NCBI RefSeq assembly: GCF_017591425.1
Contig: NW_024464918.1
Location: forward strand, 25,634,001-25,698,000
Origin: Ochotona curzoniae
Taxonomy: Eukaryota; Chordata; Mammalia; Lagomorpha; Ochotonidae
DNA length: 64,000 nt
Direction of reading: 5' to 3'
The position numbers and the translations under genes were made by a program. The notes under the pieces are model-generated. The model was not told the DNA's origin, searched no databases, and saw only the letters and a program-made list of their open reading frames with translations. Of the stretch, positions 1 to 11,408 are shown piece after piece (positions within the stretch are counted from its first letter, which is position 1; each line of letters opens with the position of its first letter).

Positions 1-711
1 TCGAAGCATTCCCTTCGCTGAGCAGTATGTGGTGTGACTCTGAGGTTGCAGGAAGCTCTTCCATGTTATGCTCACTAGGCACCGAAACAGGACTGCGATT
101 CAAGAAAGCCCCTGAAAGCAAGAGCATTCTCCCCTATGCTGTATGCTGCCCCAAATCTGAGACTCTTCAGGTCCAAGAGCTGCTTTTCTGAAAACCACTC
201 ACTTGCTCTCACTGAATCTCAATCCTTTAGAATATCAAGAAATTAAGCAAGCAGTAGACAGATGATTAATTTTGAATGGAAACGACCTTTTTGTGTGTGT
301 GTGTGTGTGCTACAGGCAGACTATCAGACTTAGAGTACGTGAAAGCTAGACCTACCCAGAAGGTATCCTGGTTGCACGCCAGAAGTTGTAACCAAACCAC
401 CAGGAAACAAGTCACGTCCCAAAGGAGGAAAGCTAATCTACTGAATCAGTCTCAACATAAGACAGGATGGTTGCTCTGCCAAAAGTGTGTATTCAACAGG
501 TTTTTCCTACTTTGACATTCTCCACCTCCAGAAAGCACATTCGATTTTCCTTTGACTAAAAAAAATCTAGTAAGTTGTTTCGTGGGATAAGTGGAATTTT
601 CTGAAAGCACTGGATGTTTGTAGAAATGCAAGAGAACAGAGAAGTAAAGGAAACATTTGCTTTTTTTTTTAAAAAAAAGAAACAAAACTTTTTTTAAAAT
701 AAAATACACTG
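1..711. other. Anonymous noncoding DNA with short TG tract
   Basis: I see no gene or recognisable repeat. It holds a (TG)n tract at about 292-309 and a T-run followed by an A-run near 660-700. The short open frames here resemble no protein I know. Confidence 0.6.
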
Positions 712-812
712 ATAGATCCAGTGTGATGACTCAATGGCTCCTTTTTCTTAATGGCTTTCCATCTCTCTGTAAAACTGCTCTGCCTTTCCAAAAAATAAAT
801 AAATAAAATAAA
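712..812 (+). repeat. Degenerate, internally deleted C-type SINE
   Basis: A short 5' part (CAGTGTGATGACTCAATGGC) is joined to the SINE 3' part (CATCTCTCTGT, TGCCTTTCC) and an AATAAATAAA tail. Most of the body is missing. Confidence 0.5.
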
Positions 813-850
813 ACAATGAAAAGTACACAGACATCAAGAAGAGAGAGATA

Positions 851-1149
851 GGCCTGGTGTGATAGCCTAGTGGCTAAATTCTCGCCTTGCATGCGCCAGA
901 ATCCCATATGGGAGCCAGTTTGTATCCTGGCTGCTCCACTTTCAATCTAGTTCCCTGATTGTAGCCTGGGAAACCAATAAAGGGTGGCCCAAATTCTTGG
1001 GATCTTGCATATGCATGACAGACATAGTAAAAGCTCCTGGCTTCTGATTTGTATTAGCTGCAGCCATGGCGCATCACTTTCTGTATCTCCTCTTTGTATA
1101 TCTGCCTTTCAAATAAAAAAATTTCAATAAATAAATAAATAAATAAAAA
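851..1149 (+). repeat. C-type SINE, nearly full length
   Basis: It starts GGCCTGGTGTGATAGCCTAG and contains ATCCCATATGGGAGCC, a GTAGCCTGGGAA core, CTCCTGGCTTC, TCTGCCTTTCAAATAAA and an (AAAT)n tail. It is a moderately diverged tRNA-derived retroposon. Confidence 0.9.
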
Positions 1150-1169
1150 GAGATAGAAAATTTCATCAA

Positions 1170-1390
1170 CTGGCTTACTTCTCAGAAGTGGTCAAAGCTA
1201 GGAGACCGATTCAATCCAGGCCTCTGACGAGGGCAGCAGGGAGGCTATCACTTGGGTCATCACTGCTACCTCCCAGGGTCCCCATGACCAGGAAGCTGGA
1301 GACAGGAGCCAGAGCTGGAGCTCAAACACAAGCACTCTGAAGTGGCATACAGGCATCTTAACAGAGTGTTAACTACAAGGCCAAAGGCCC
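1170..1390 (-). repeat. Old C-type SINE, 3' end missing
   Basis: Read on the minus strand it begins GGGCCTTTGGCCTTGTAGTT and continues through an AGCTCCAGCTCTGGCTCC core. It lacks the pyrimidine and A-rich tail. It resembles the older C-repeat group also seen at 17433-17695. Confidence 0.6.
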
Positions 1391-2005
1391 ATTCCCTACT
1401 GCTCCCTTTTAAACATGGACGAGTCTGAGGATCATCTGAAGTCTCTGTGAGCAAGTCAAGCACTTCTCAGAACTATACCACTTTCCAATGTGATCTGTTC
1501 TTTATAGCCTTGCCTACATGGCTTGTTCTGAACTTACTCAATTTCAGTGCCACTAAAAGACAAAAAGAAAATACCACATTGCACTGAACACAGAATCCAC
1601 CTGGAAAATAACAAAAAAGACTTCATTTGCTCACACACCCAGAGGACCTGCGCCAAGAGGACTTACAGCCTTTCTCCCAATCCTGAGAAACACCCTCCCA
1701 AGTTGCCACGGGTTCCCTGGGCTGTGGCTCCTGGTAAACTCCACTCTCACTGGCAGCTCCCAGAATTTCTTAGTGGGACCCAGTAAAGTTGCCAAATTGG
1801 CTTTCAGTTAGGCAAATGTGGATTCTCAACTTGGGGATTAGCCTCAGCCAGTCTTTAATTCCAGATCAGCTTCCCAGCATGCTCTGCTACCTTCTGAGTC
1901 TTATATTGGACCACAGGAGAGTGTGCCCTCTAACTGGTATGCATGTGAGGAGGGCACACTAACATGAACAGCAACTGAAGTCACAGACAGAAGGAGCGTG
2001 GGTGG
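1391..2005. other. Anonymous noncoding DNA
   Basis: Unique-looking sequence with no recognisable gene, repeat or CpG-rich promoter. The open frame at 1547-1786 has no recognisable protein and no splice context. Confidence 0.5.
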
Positions 2006-2009
2006 AAAA

Positions 2010-2150
2010 GAACAGGAGCTTCAAAACCAGATGGGCCAGGATTAGCAAGCAGCTGCTGCCACCTCTGGTTGAACATGACCTTAGCTGAGTTGCTTTCTCT
2101 CTGAGACCCACCTTCTTCATCTATGCACCAGAGGTGCTGTGAGGGTCAAA
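2010..2150 (+). repeat. MIR fragment
   Basis: It shows the MIR order: a degenerate 'agctgtgtgaccttgg' core (GAACATGACCTTAGCTGAG), then 'cctcagtttcctcatctgtaa' (CACCTTCTTCATCTATG), then GGTGCTGTGAGGGTCAAA. Confidence 0.6.
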
Positions 2151-2564
2151 CAAAACCGAAAACTACTGTGGTTGGTTTAATATCCAAAAAATGTCCTTTA
2201 CCAGTATTATGAACATTAAGATATAGTTATAACACAGCACATAGTGTGTAGCAAGCAATAATGTACAATATTATACTAACTGGGTCAAATTTTCCAGTCG
2301 ACAAAGCATTTTTCAAGCCCAAATTCATGCAATTCTTAGGATAACCCATGTGGGCAGATGTTGCTACTCTTCACACTAATAATTTCTTGCTATGTTTTCA
2401 CACTAATGAGCATAATGAGGGCTAATACATTACAGTTGATAAAAATAAATGAGTCAGGTAGTGCTTATTCAATTTTCCCAGCATCTTGGCTAATTTTTAT
2501 GTTGAGAAAAGCCAGGCTCACGATGTTAAGTGGTAACTACCCTGCCTGTACCAGCAGCCAACAC

Positions 2565-2780
2565 TTGCTGAGCACAGGCTGTGTTGCTCTGGGCAGTGCA
2601 CTTATATACACGATCCTTCTTATCATTACCTGCAGCATCCCTGCTTGGCAGACAGGAAACCGAAGCTTGGTCAGGTTAAGGACCTTCTGCAGGATGACAG
2701 TGTGGGTGAGGCTTGGAACCGGGATTCTGACTCAGACTGACCCAGTGCTCAACCTCTTCCCCTCTACTTCCTGCAGCAGT
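2565..2780 (-). repeat. MIR
   Basis: Reverse-oriented MIR signature: CAGACAGGAAACCGAAGCTT, then a degenerate 'aaggtcacacagc', then GGAACCGGGATTCTGACTCAG and CCCAGTGCTCAACC. Flanking sequence at about 2340-2560 may be further decayed repeat. Confidence 0.65.
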
Positions 2781-2799
2781 TCACAACACTGAGGTCAGA

Positions 2800-3384
2800 A
2801 CTAGGGTGAGAGATCCTGACACTTCAGGTCTAGTAGCAGACCACAACTCTGGCAGACAAGAGGAGAGAGGTCTTGTTGCAATGTAGGTCCTAGGTCCTTG
2901 CCCAGAGATGACGTTTCTGTAGGTGTTAAAAACCCCACTTCCGGAAACACTGCAGTAAACACCAAACAATTAAAACCACTATCCCCAAAGAACCACAACC
3001 TTGGTTCTCAACAGAATCAACTGGCAATATCCATACTGCATTCTTCACATCCTCTTAACGATTCACCAATGTGACACGGCCTGACACAACACCCATCTGT
3101 GCCACTGGTGGTACATGACATAATTCCAAGTACTCCCAAGGAGAAATTTCTAAGAGTGATGGACATGTTTTAATGACTACTAGACAGCTCCTGATTCATC
3201 CCACACGGCATGATGAGGGTTCTTCAAAAGTTGCATAGAAATGGAATTGAAAGGGAACATTTTTGGTGCTTAAGATCTCTAGAAAATCTTGCATGGTTTT
3301 AATGTAACATGTTTTCTTAAACTTTCTGAAGATTTCTCATATAATTCCTTTTAAAATAAACTGAGGTTAAAAAAAGATGACCTT
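2800..3384. other. Anonymous noncoding DNA
   Basis: No recognisable gene. Two overlapping short minus-strand frames at 2781-2998 are in different phases and resemble no known protein. Confidence 0.5.
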
Positions 3385-3710
3385 GGCCTGGCACAATAGC
3401 TCAACGGCTAAATCCTGACCTTGCATGTGCCAAGATCCCATGTGGACACTGCTTCACGTCTCAGCCGCTCCACTTCCAATCCAGTTCCTTGCTTTTGGCC
3501 TGGGAACTCAGTAGCAGAGGATAGCCCAAAGCCTTGGGACTCTGCACCCTTGTGGCAGACCAGGAAGAGGCTTCTGACTCTTGGCTTCGGATTGGCTCAG
3601 ATCTGGCCGCTTTGGCCATTTGAGAGTGATTCAGCAGGCAGAAGATTTTTCACTCCATAAAATATTATCTGCCTTTCCAATAAAAATAAATAAATCTTTT
3701 TAAAAATAAA
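3385..3710 (+). repeat. C-type SINE, full length
   Basis: Starts GGCCTGGCACAATAGCTCAA. It contains AGATCCCATGTGG, GGCCTGGGAA, AGCCTTGGGACTCTGCACCC, CTTGGCTTCGGATTGGC and an AATAAAAATAAATAAATC tail. The open frame at 3421-3660 is inside it. Confidence 0.92.
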
Positions 3711-3879
3711 GCTTTAAATGATGAACTGACTACAAAAAACCATAAACGAATAATAATAGTGGTCAGGTATATGAAAACTATCATGATGTGATACACTAAT
3801 CAATTCACAAAGTCCAAATGTGTCTCAGACCCAGGACCTATATACTACATGTTAAAAGCAGAGATTGGATGGTTTTATA

Positions 3880-5030
3880 TTCTAATACTAAATGTGTACT
3901 CCAAATCATCTTTATTTCCTTTCCCTCTACTCCTTCAACTCACCCGATTATTAATCCACTGACCAGTCGTATCAAAAACAAAATACCCAGAATCCAACTA
4001 TTTCTCACCATGTCTATTGTTAACACCTTGATCCAAGCCATCACCATTTTTTGCCTGAACCACTGAAATAGACTCCCAATTCTTTCTTTCTTTTTAAAAA
4101 ATATTTACTTGTTTTTATTGGAAAGTCAGATATACATAGAGGAGGACAGACAGAGTGGAAGATCTTCCGTCCATTCATTCACTCCCCAAGTGGCCACAAC
4201 AGCCAGAGCTGAGCTGATCCAAAGCCAGGAACCAGGAGCCAGGATCCTCCTCTGGGTCATCCTCTGGATGGCTTTGGGCCATCCTTGACTGATTTCCAGG
4301 CCACAAGCAGGGAGCTGGATGGGAAGCGGGGCCACTGGACATGAACCTGTGCCTATATGGGATCCTGGCACATGCAAGACAAGGTCTTTGTCCATTAGGT
4401 TACTGTGCCAAGCCCTCCCAATTATTTCTACTTCTGCATCCTAAAATTTTTCCCACAGCAGTCATTCATCTTTAAAAAAAGAGAGAGAAAGAGAAAAAGC
4501 AACATATAGAAGCAGCACATGTCATTCATGTGATCACAATACTCCAGTGACGCCATACAGCATCTAGCACACATGTTGTTTCCTGACCTCATATCCTTAT
4601 ATGGTCTTGTGCCACTCTCTCTTGGCTGCCTCCTAACAACTCATAATGCTTCTTTCCGGATAGTCCTAGAATGCAACAAGCTTAGCCCCTCCAACTCAGG
4701 GTCTCTGCATATTTGAGCCTTCTGTCAGCAAATTCTCTTGGTGCAAGTATCTCCTATGAACCCCTTCTTGTTGGAGGTAAGTAATGCAGCTGTCCGTTCC
4801 CATCTTTCTCACTTGCTTGTGTTTCTCCAGTGTGCTTATTCTGCCCCTATGATTACACCTTTGTCCCTTTGCTTACTATCTGCTGTCAGTTTCCCTCAAC
4901 ACTGTGAGCTCCCTTACAGCAGAATTTCAACCTGTTTTATACATTACTGCATTTCCATGAAGCTGCTTTATTCATTACTGCATTTCCATGAAGATTTTCT
5001 AAGTGAGGGAACAAATGCAATCCACATTTT
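3880..5030 (+). repeat. L2 3' region split by a SINE
   Basis: The L2 text runs in order across the SINE at 4091-4415: GATCCAAGCCATCACC, CACAGCAGTCATTCATCTTT, TGATCACAATACTCCAGTGA, CTCTGCATATTTGAGCCTTC, and CACTGTGAGCTCCCTTACAG. A 31-bp unit is tandemly duplicated at 4942-4993. Confidence 0.65.
4091..4415 (-). repeat. C-type SINE inside the L2
   Basis: Minus-strand copy: T-rich end, AAGTCAGATATACATAGAGG, CACTCCCCAAGTGGCC, AGGCCACAAGCAGGGAGCTGG, ending in the 5' head TGTGCCAAGCCC. Near-identical TCCCAATTnTTTCT flanks (left about 4076, right about 4416) are a target-site duplication. Confidence 0.92.
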
Positions 5031-5039
5031 TGTGAACTG

Positions 5040-5890
5040 AGACCCCAGGAACCAGAAGGTAAAGTCCTGAGGCCTGAGGAGCCTCAAAGGGGTGAGCAGC
5101 TGGCTGAACACAAGGGACCTTCTGGAGCTCAGGTCCCTGCCTGGCAATCACAAGACCACAGGACAGGGATCACACACATCTGATGCCTAGGCAAGACAGC
5201 ACTTAACACACGCTCGTCCCTTGCCTGTCGGAAATAAACACACAGAAAACTAAGCTGGAAGACATCTACAGTAAGAAAGCAACACAGGCAGCAGCAGGCA
5301 AAGAGATAGAAATCTTTGGCTGGCCTGAAATAAATCCAGTGGCTGCCAGCCCAGGTCAAAGGAGGACCCACGGCAGCTGTAAAGAATGTTCCAATTCTCG
5401 GAAAGACACAGCAAGCCCAAGTGGCAGGTCAGATTCTCTGGCATCACAGGCTGAGGGCTACACATCCACCTGAGAGGGAAGGCACCTTTCCTCGCAGGCT
5501 TTTACAGCTGCAATAGCCTAGTCCACCTTAAAATCCCAAACCAGAACAGCAGTGACAGAGCAGGGCTTAACACACACTGCACTAACACCAACCTGCTTAA
5601 TCAGGACCATTTGTCTTCTGCACAGATCTGGACATCCTGAGAATGAATTACAGCCCTGTGGCCTCAATTCTCCTCTGCTTTGAGGCCTGGGAGGTTTTGC
5701 ACTAATTTCTCAACCAATCCTGATCTTCCCCAGCTTTGGAACGAGGAAGTGCTTGCAAAAGAAAAGCAACTGCCTTCCGTCCACTAAGATCCCTTTCTTG
5801 CCTTCATCCACCTGTCCTCCCACTGTGCAATACTCTACAGACTTAGAATGAAATGAGATAGATAGTTCTTGGGTCATAATAAACCATAAG
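5040..5890. other. Anonymous noncoding DNA
   Basis: No recognisable gene or repeat. Overlapping minus-strand frames at 5129-5465 share no known domain. Confidence 0.5.
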
Positions 5891-5894
5891 ACAG

Positions 5895-6070
5895 CAAAGG
5901 GCAGGGAAATGATTCAGACTCAGAGACTTCTGACAAAAGCCATGGTATCACCACAAACTGGCTGTTGATATGGCCATACCTTGCCTCGTGGATCTATTTC
6001 CCTCATTGGTAAGATATAGATGCTATGAAAGCGAAATAAGGCAATAAAAACAAAAGCACACTGAGTGGCT
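5895..6070 (+). repeat. MIR
   Basis: Plus-oriented MIR: ATTCAGACTCAGAGACTT, GGCCATACCTTGCC, TCTATTTCCCTCATTGGTAA, and a GCGAAATAAGGCAATAAA end. The GTAAGA here is the MIR core and not a credible splice donor. Confidence 0.5.
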
Positions 6071-6179
6071 TTGAAGAGACTGTGCAGTGCCACAGCTCTA
6101 TGTAGACAGACTCTGATTTGGCCATAATGTTGATGTTATTAATACCTCAGAGGGCAACAACAATTTGCTTATAACATCA

Positions 6180-6400
6180 GGCACCAAGGAGGCAACAATG
6201 TCCTTCCTAATCTTATTTAATCTTCCCAAGAAACCAGTATGTAAGTATCCAAGCTATCTGCACCTTACAGAAATTAATCCGGAGAAAATAGTCCTGGAGA
6301 AATTAATCCCCCAAAGTTCTGTCCTTGGTAGGTTGTGAACCAGGAATTCCAACCTCTGTGCATCAAACACCAGACTCAACACTAACCACTGCTCAACACC
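6180..6400 (-). repeat. MIR, decayed
   Basis: Reverse-oriented MIR traces: ATCTTATTTAATCTTCCCAA, a degenerate 'ttacagatgaggaaactg' (CACCTTACAGAAATTAATCC), GTGAACCAGGAATTCCAACC, and CAACACTAACCACTG. Confidence 0.5.
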
Positions 6401-7865
6401 ACCTCCCTGCTTGGGAACAGTAGTTTCTAGGCTCTAACAAGCTTAGCATACAGAATGGCACATGCATGCTCTGAAAACTCTGGTGGGAATGGGAATAATC
6501 TTGAGTGTGACCACAACTCGCACTCAGGATGAAGCCTGAGCTGTTACATCTGTATATGAAGTCAGTTATATCATCCATCACACCAAGTTCTTATGGATCA
6601 GATGACCAAATACATGGCAAACACTGACTATGCTGCCCAGGATATGGTATGTGTTCAGTAAACATGAGCCACAATCACTGAAAGCCTGCACTTGGTGTTA
6701 CTGGAAGAAATCCTTTGGTTTCCATCTCAACAACTCCCTTCCACTGAAAAAGCTAAAAAGGCAGCCAGGGACCTGCTCACTAATGCTGGCTGAAGCACAA
6801 ACTCAGATGCCAGAGGATGGTTTGTACCTGCCCAGGCTGCTGCCTGCGTCAGTGCAGAGCCCATGCCTGCCACCAACGGAAAGGGAGACATAAGCCAGGG
6901 TGGAGTCACACACTGGCTATATCCTTTAGCCTAAAACTGGCTGTGAGCTAGGATGGATTTGTAGACATCTGACAACTAGAATGTGTCTGACTACCCAGAC
7001 AAGTCCAAGGAACATCATCACCAGGCACGTCTTCGAGGGGTGAAGTTTCATCAAACCAAACAGCTAGGAACCTAAATAAGACTATCACTGCAAAACAAGC
7101 TGTTCCTTCTCCTCCCTGTCTCCAGCCCCTGACCCACCAGGAACAGTAAACACACAGCTGGCTTCTCTCGGCACAACTCAAGGTAATGCAATCATCAGGC
7201 AGGCCACACACCTGTGCTGCACAGGCAGCTCATGAAGAAAAGTGGAAGGAAGGCAGCCCAGACTCCAAGCTAGAATGACAGTATCTCGCCCACCTGTGAC
7301 TCTTGAATATGACAGCGGTGGCCATAGAAGCCTGCCTTGCACAGAAGGTGGAAGAAAATAGACTGACAAGGGCCAAGAAAGGTGTGAGGGAGCTGGAAGT
7401 AACACTGACAGGGTGTGTGTGTGTATGTGCTGTCACCTGGAGCTGGCAGGCGAGGATGGAAAGCTGGAGGGGAAGGTGCCTTCAGCTGACTGCCTCGTGG
7501 GCCAGTGCACAGCAGGCCAGGCCACCAGACCCATTAATGCCTCCCTCCTTCTCAGGTTTAACAGGGGAAATGTTCTATTTATAAGCCACCCGACCAGTGG
7601 GGACCTGACAGCTTGGATGGCTCTGATGCCAAAGGGATCCTGGTTACCAGCGGCTGCTTCCTCCTGCCTCTCAACTGTGGGTGTTCTAACAGCAAAAGGC
7701 CAAAGGTGACTGCAAGCGAAACAAAGAAAAAGAGGGGAAAAAGCCCTCAGCTGCTTTCATGAATGGGTGAATGTGGTACTGCCTGCAGGCTTCAGAAACT
7801 CTTTAAAAATAGTCGCCCTAAGCAGCCCCATCAAAGCTTTCCCAGCAATCTTCAAGAACGGATCC
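6400..7865. other. Anonymous noncoding DNA
   Basis: Relatively GC-richer DNA with several overlapping short frames on both strands (for example 7178-7436 minus and 7303-7709 plus). None has a recognisable domain or exon boundaries. A short TG tract lies at about 7412-7426. Confidence 0.5.
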
Positions 7866-7869
7866 CCTT

Positions 7870-7950
7870 TGCTGTGTGACAGATGAAGGGGAGATGAAGC
7901 TCAGAGATGCAAGGAATTAGGCTCTCAAGAGGCATAGCAGCAGGCAGACG
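7870..7950 (-). repeat. MIR fragment
   Basis: GTGTGACAGATGAAGG followed by AAGCTCAGAGATGCAAGG matches the reverse 'acagatgaggaaactgaggctcagagagg' core. Short and decayed. Confidence 0.4.
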
Positions 7951-8442
7951 GTGGTGGTGATGCCCCGATCCATCCTCTCTAGGCCTTTAATGTCCTTACA
8001 AAACAAGACAAGCCTTACCGAAACATCATTGAAGAGTCTGGTCTAAACGACAACCCAAAGATTGATGAGTAGATGAAACAGCCACAACACAAAAAGCACC
8101 CCCCACAGTGCTGCTGGTCCCTGAGAGTGGGGAGTGGGCCATGTTCAGGGGCAGACCCCAGGCGTCTAATCACTGAGACATGTGACCCTGACTCTCCCAG
8201 CATGGCATGAGGGATTTGAGGAGCCACTGAGGAGTCTAACAGGATGCTCCCTAAGAAGGAATATGGGTTGGCCTTTCAGCAGCAAAAAACCACAGGGCTG
8301 GTGATAAAATTCCTTCTCATGCCATTGGGTGTCGTTATAATCCAAGAGGGCACAACACAGATTGCATGTGTATCAAAAGCAGCAGGAGGAAAAATGACCT
8401 TGGCTATTAGGCAGGCTCAGCTCAGCTCCCTTACTTCTTTCT

Positions 8443-8722
8443 AACTTTATTTTGGAGATTCATTTATTTGAAGGAGTAAGAGAGGAAGAGGCAGAGAGAA
8501 AAGAATCTTTCATGCATTGGTTTAACTGCCTACCTGGTGCCAACAGCAAGGGTTGGGAAAGGCCCAAGCCAGGAGCTCCACCTGGCTTTTCCACATGGCT
8601 GTCAGAGCCCCAAATATTTGAACTATACTCTGCAGCTTCCCTGCGCATTTAAGCAGGGAGTTGGACTGGAAATAGAGCAACTGGGACTCCTACCAGTGCC
8701 TAAAGGATACCAGCACTGCAAG
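8443..8722 (-). repeat. Old C-type SINE
   Basis: Minus-strand copy: TTCATTTATTTGAAGGAGTAA, AGAGGAAGAGGCAGAGAG, GGCCCAAGCCAGGAGCTCC, AAGCAGGGAGTTGGACTGG. It is strongly diverged and belongs to the older rabbit-like group. The antisense frames at 8452-8652 are inside it. Confidence 0.75.
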
Positions 8723-8734
8723 TCCATCTCCCCT

Positions 8735-8825
8735 ACTTCTTGACTATGCTACCTTGACCTCTGGAAGTCCATTTGCTCATCTGTAAACTTGGCTGTTGCC
8801 AACAGTATTTTTTTCAATTGGTAGC
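8735..8825 (+). repeat. MIR fragment
   Basis: GACTATGCTACCTTGACCTC followed by CCATTTGCTCATCTGTAAAC matches the MIR core 'gctgtgtgaccttggg...cctcagtttgctcatctgtaaaa'. Confidence 0.55.
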
Positions 8826-8910
8826 TATTTGTGTATCACTTTCAGGCTGGCTGCCAAAATCTTTTGTTGTCTCAAACAGACAAGAAAAAAAAAACCCTTC
8901 ATTTTACATT

Positions 8911-9100
8911 AAGGCCAGAGTTAACCAACTATAGTCCATGGGCCAAATTCACCACTTTCAGTTTTGTAAATAAAGTTTGGTTGGCAAACTCCCACCCCCT
9001 TTTATTTCCACACTGCCTACACTGTAAGGGTACAGCTGAATCCTGAAAAACTGAACATACTTGCTAGCTAGTCCTTTACTGAAAAAGCTGACCCCTTTGC
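8911..9100 (-). mobile_element. MER5A (hAT-Charlie nonautonomous DNA transposon)
   Basis: It reads AGTTAACCAACTATAGTCCA, GGGCCAAATTCACC, TTTTGTAAATAAAGTTTGG and ends TTTACTGAAAAAGCTGACCCC. That is the reverse complement of MER5A from end to end. The 190 bp span is close to the family's usual length, so this looks like a nearly complete fossil copy. Confidence 0.75.
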
Positions 9101-9409
9101 TAAAAAGCACAATCTAAAAAATTAGGAGATTTACAAGTGCTTATGTGCCCTGTCTGGTACACATTCAACTGAAAATATTTGGGACTATCTCCCAGGGTCT
9201 TGGGCAACATGACTGTGAGAAGTATAATCATTAGAATGAAATGAACACTCATAAGACTGGGCAGGAGTGTGCCTATCTCCTTTCTCTCTCCCACTGCTCT
9301 TGTCACCATTGTGTCACAGTTTTGCTGCATCTGAGGAGTCACCGGCACAGCCGAATGATGAGAAGAATAGCAACCAAGAGTACCAGGGCACAGACGAACT
9401 ATCAGGCCA

Positions 9410-9560
9410 GATACTATACTCAACTTCAATCCTCAAGACAGATTTATGAGACATATGCACTATTATCCCCATTTTACAGAAACATAAATGGAAGCTCAGG
9501 GAGCAACACACAGGTTCCCCAGTCAAGTTTGTAGCATAATCATCTACACTGTTCAAGCAG
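9410..9560 (-). repeat. MIR fragment
   Basis: CACTATTATCCCCATTTTAC then AGAAACATAAATGGAAGCTC and AGGGAGCAACACACAGG follow the reversed MIR core. Confidence 0.6.
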
Positions 9561-9639
9561 AATCTGCCACATGAACACTGTTTTTATTCCACATGGCAGA
9601 ATCGTTCCAGAATAAATGATCTCAGCTAGGTAAAGAATG

Positions 9640-10080
9640 CATCAAGTTGTTTAGGTCAATGTTATTAGTAATAGCAAAAATCTGTGAAAGACATCTAGAG
9701 TCCAACAATAGGAAATGCTTCCACAAATTAGGATGTAATCCTGTAACACAATGTTAAACAATCACCCCAAACCATACTTAGAAACTCTTCATGATATAGA
9801 AGAATCATGTTAAAGCAGAATGTAAGTAAATTCATTCAGTGTGGAGTCCCAAGGCTTTGGGCCGTCCTCAACTGCTTTCCCAGGCCACAAGCAGGGAGCT
9901 GGATGGGAAGTGGAGCTGCCGGGATTAGAACCGGTGCCCATATGGGATCCCAGGGCATTCAAGGTGAGGACTTTTAGCTGCTAGGCCACGCCGCCGGGCC
10001 CTCAGTGTGGAGTCAATTCAGTCAAAAATGTATATAAAACATTATGTGTCTGTGTTGGGGGCGGGGTGGGCAATGGCAAA
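9640..10080 (+). mobile_element. L1M 3' region split by a truncated SINE
   Basis: The text follows the old L1 3' part: GTAATAGCAAAAATCTGTGA, GAGTCCAACAATAGGAAATG, CACAAATTAGGATGTAATCC, and after the SINE AAATGTATATAAAACATTATG. The SINE at 9849-10001 interrupts it. A truncated, decayed fragment with no open frame. Confidence 0.6.
9849..10001 (-). repeat. 3'-truncated C-type SINE with target-site duplication
   Basis: Only the SINE 5' half is present. On the minus strand it runs from GGGCCCGGCGGCGTGGCCTA to GGCCCAAAGCCTTGG, with no 3' half or A tail. TCAGTGTGGAGTC flanks it at 9836-9848 and 10002-10014. Body boundaries are uncertain by a few bases because the flank resembles SINE sequence. Confidence 0.9.
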
Positions 10081-11408
10081 AAGGAACTGCACCTGCAAAT
10101 ACAGAGGATTTCTGCCAAATTTCTGAAAGTTGTTCTGCTATAGTCCCCTAATATTCTGCAGTGAGTTCTTATAACTAGAGAAAATACAGTCTTAAATCTG
10201 CCTAGCAGTGAGCAAAGCAGAGACTCTCAATGTCCAGACTCTACAGGTGACCACATTTAAGTCAAGTTTGTGTTAAAAAACCTTTTCCCATCACTGTGTT
10301 TGCCTCTATCTCCCAAGGTGAATAACACATTTCTGCATGTTCTTCAGCATTAATGAAACACAAAATACGCTTATAAAAGCACTACGACGATCTACAATAA
10401 ACCAGAATGAATGCAGGAACCAAGACTGGGAAGCAAAGTGGATATACTGCGTTTTCTTCTCTGGGGAGGAAGGAGGGTAGGAAGTTTCCATTTTTTGTTT
10501 TGTTTTGTTTTTAAGCCTATCCAGCTTACATGGAACCCATTCTGAACTCACAGGGGAATCCTCCAGTTCTGGGCATTTTGTCTGTATACTGGGTATGTCT
10601 GTAGACACAGGATACCACTGACCCAAGGGAGTTGGACCATCTACTGACTCCCAGTGGTCTGAACCTATTCAGAAGATGCCTGTTCATGCTGAGAAGTATT
10701 CATACAGCTCTGGACCAGCTCCTGTGAACAACTCGCAAAGCTGCTCACCGAGGAACTGTGGGAAGCGGAAACTCCTACAGTTTCATCCAGGGCACAAACA
10801 AGAAAGTGTTATACAACAGTATCAAATGGAATGAATGACAGCAAGTCATTTACAAAAGCCATATGGTCAGCATGACGCTGGTCCTGGCATGCACCAGGAG
10901 GTATGCCTGTAGCAATGTGGCATATGCCTTTGACCATCTTCCAAGTAACCTATGGGACTTGCATTAACAAGCCACATGAGGGAGGGTGGCACCCTGGAAG
11001 CAGGATAGGGGACTGAGGCTGTGCTCTCAATCTGTCAGACTCCAGCCTCCCAACAGTTGGCGAAGCAGTGGGAAAGCAGCTCATCCGCAAACCAGCTCGA
11101 CCTTTCAGAGGCACACAGGCAATGGCATTGATCGCTTCAAAGCTGGGGCTTGGCAAAGACCGATTTAAAAGCCCGTCCTTTAGCTCCCACACAGAACAGG
11201 TCCATCCTCTCGGACAGGTTTCTAACTGTCCCTCACATGCACCTACAGGGGAACAGCAGCCTGAGCCTGAGGACACGTCACTTCCTGGCTTCTCCTCCTG
11301 CTTCTGACCCAGGCTTATTTCAAAGGAGAAAGAACCAATGGCCAGAGAGTCTCACAAGCATAGCCACAAGGTAGGGTGTGGAGAGGAAGGTTAAAAAAAT
11401 ATGCATTA
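10080..11408. other. Anonymous noncoding DNA
   Basis: No recognisable gene. Short frames on both strands at 10950-11374 overlap in unique, fairly GC-rich sequence and match nothing I know. A (TTTTG)n-like tract lies near 10494-10512. Confidence 0.5.

Noticed and set aside
4750..4790. GAG|GTAAGT splice donor on the plus strand at about 4774
   Set aside because: It lies inside L2 sequence and no matching acceptor was seen.
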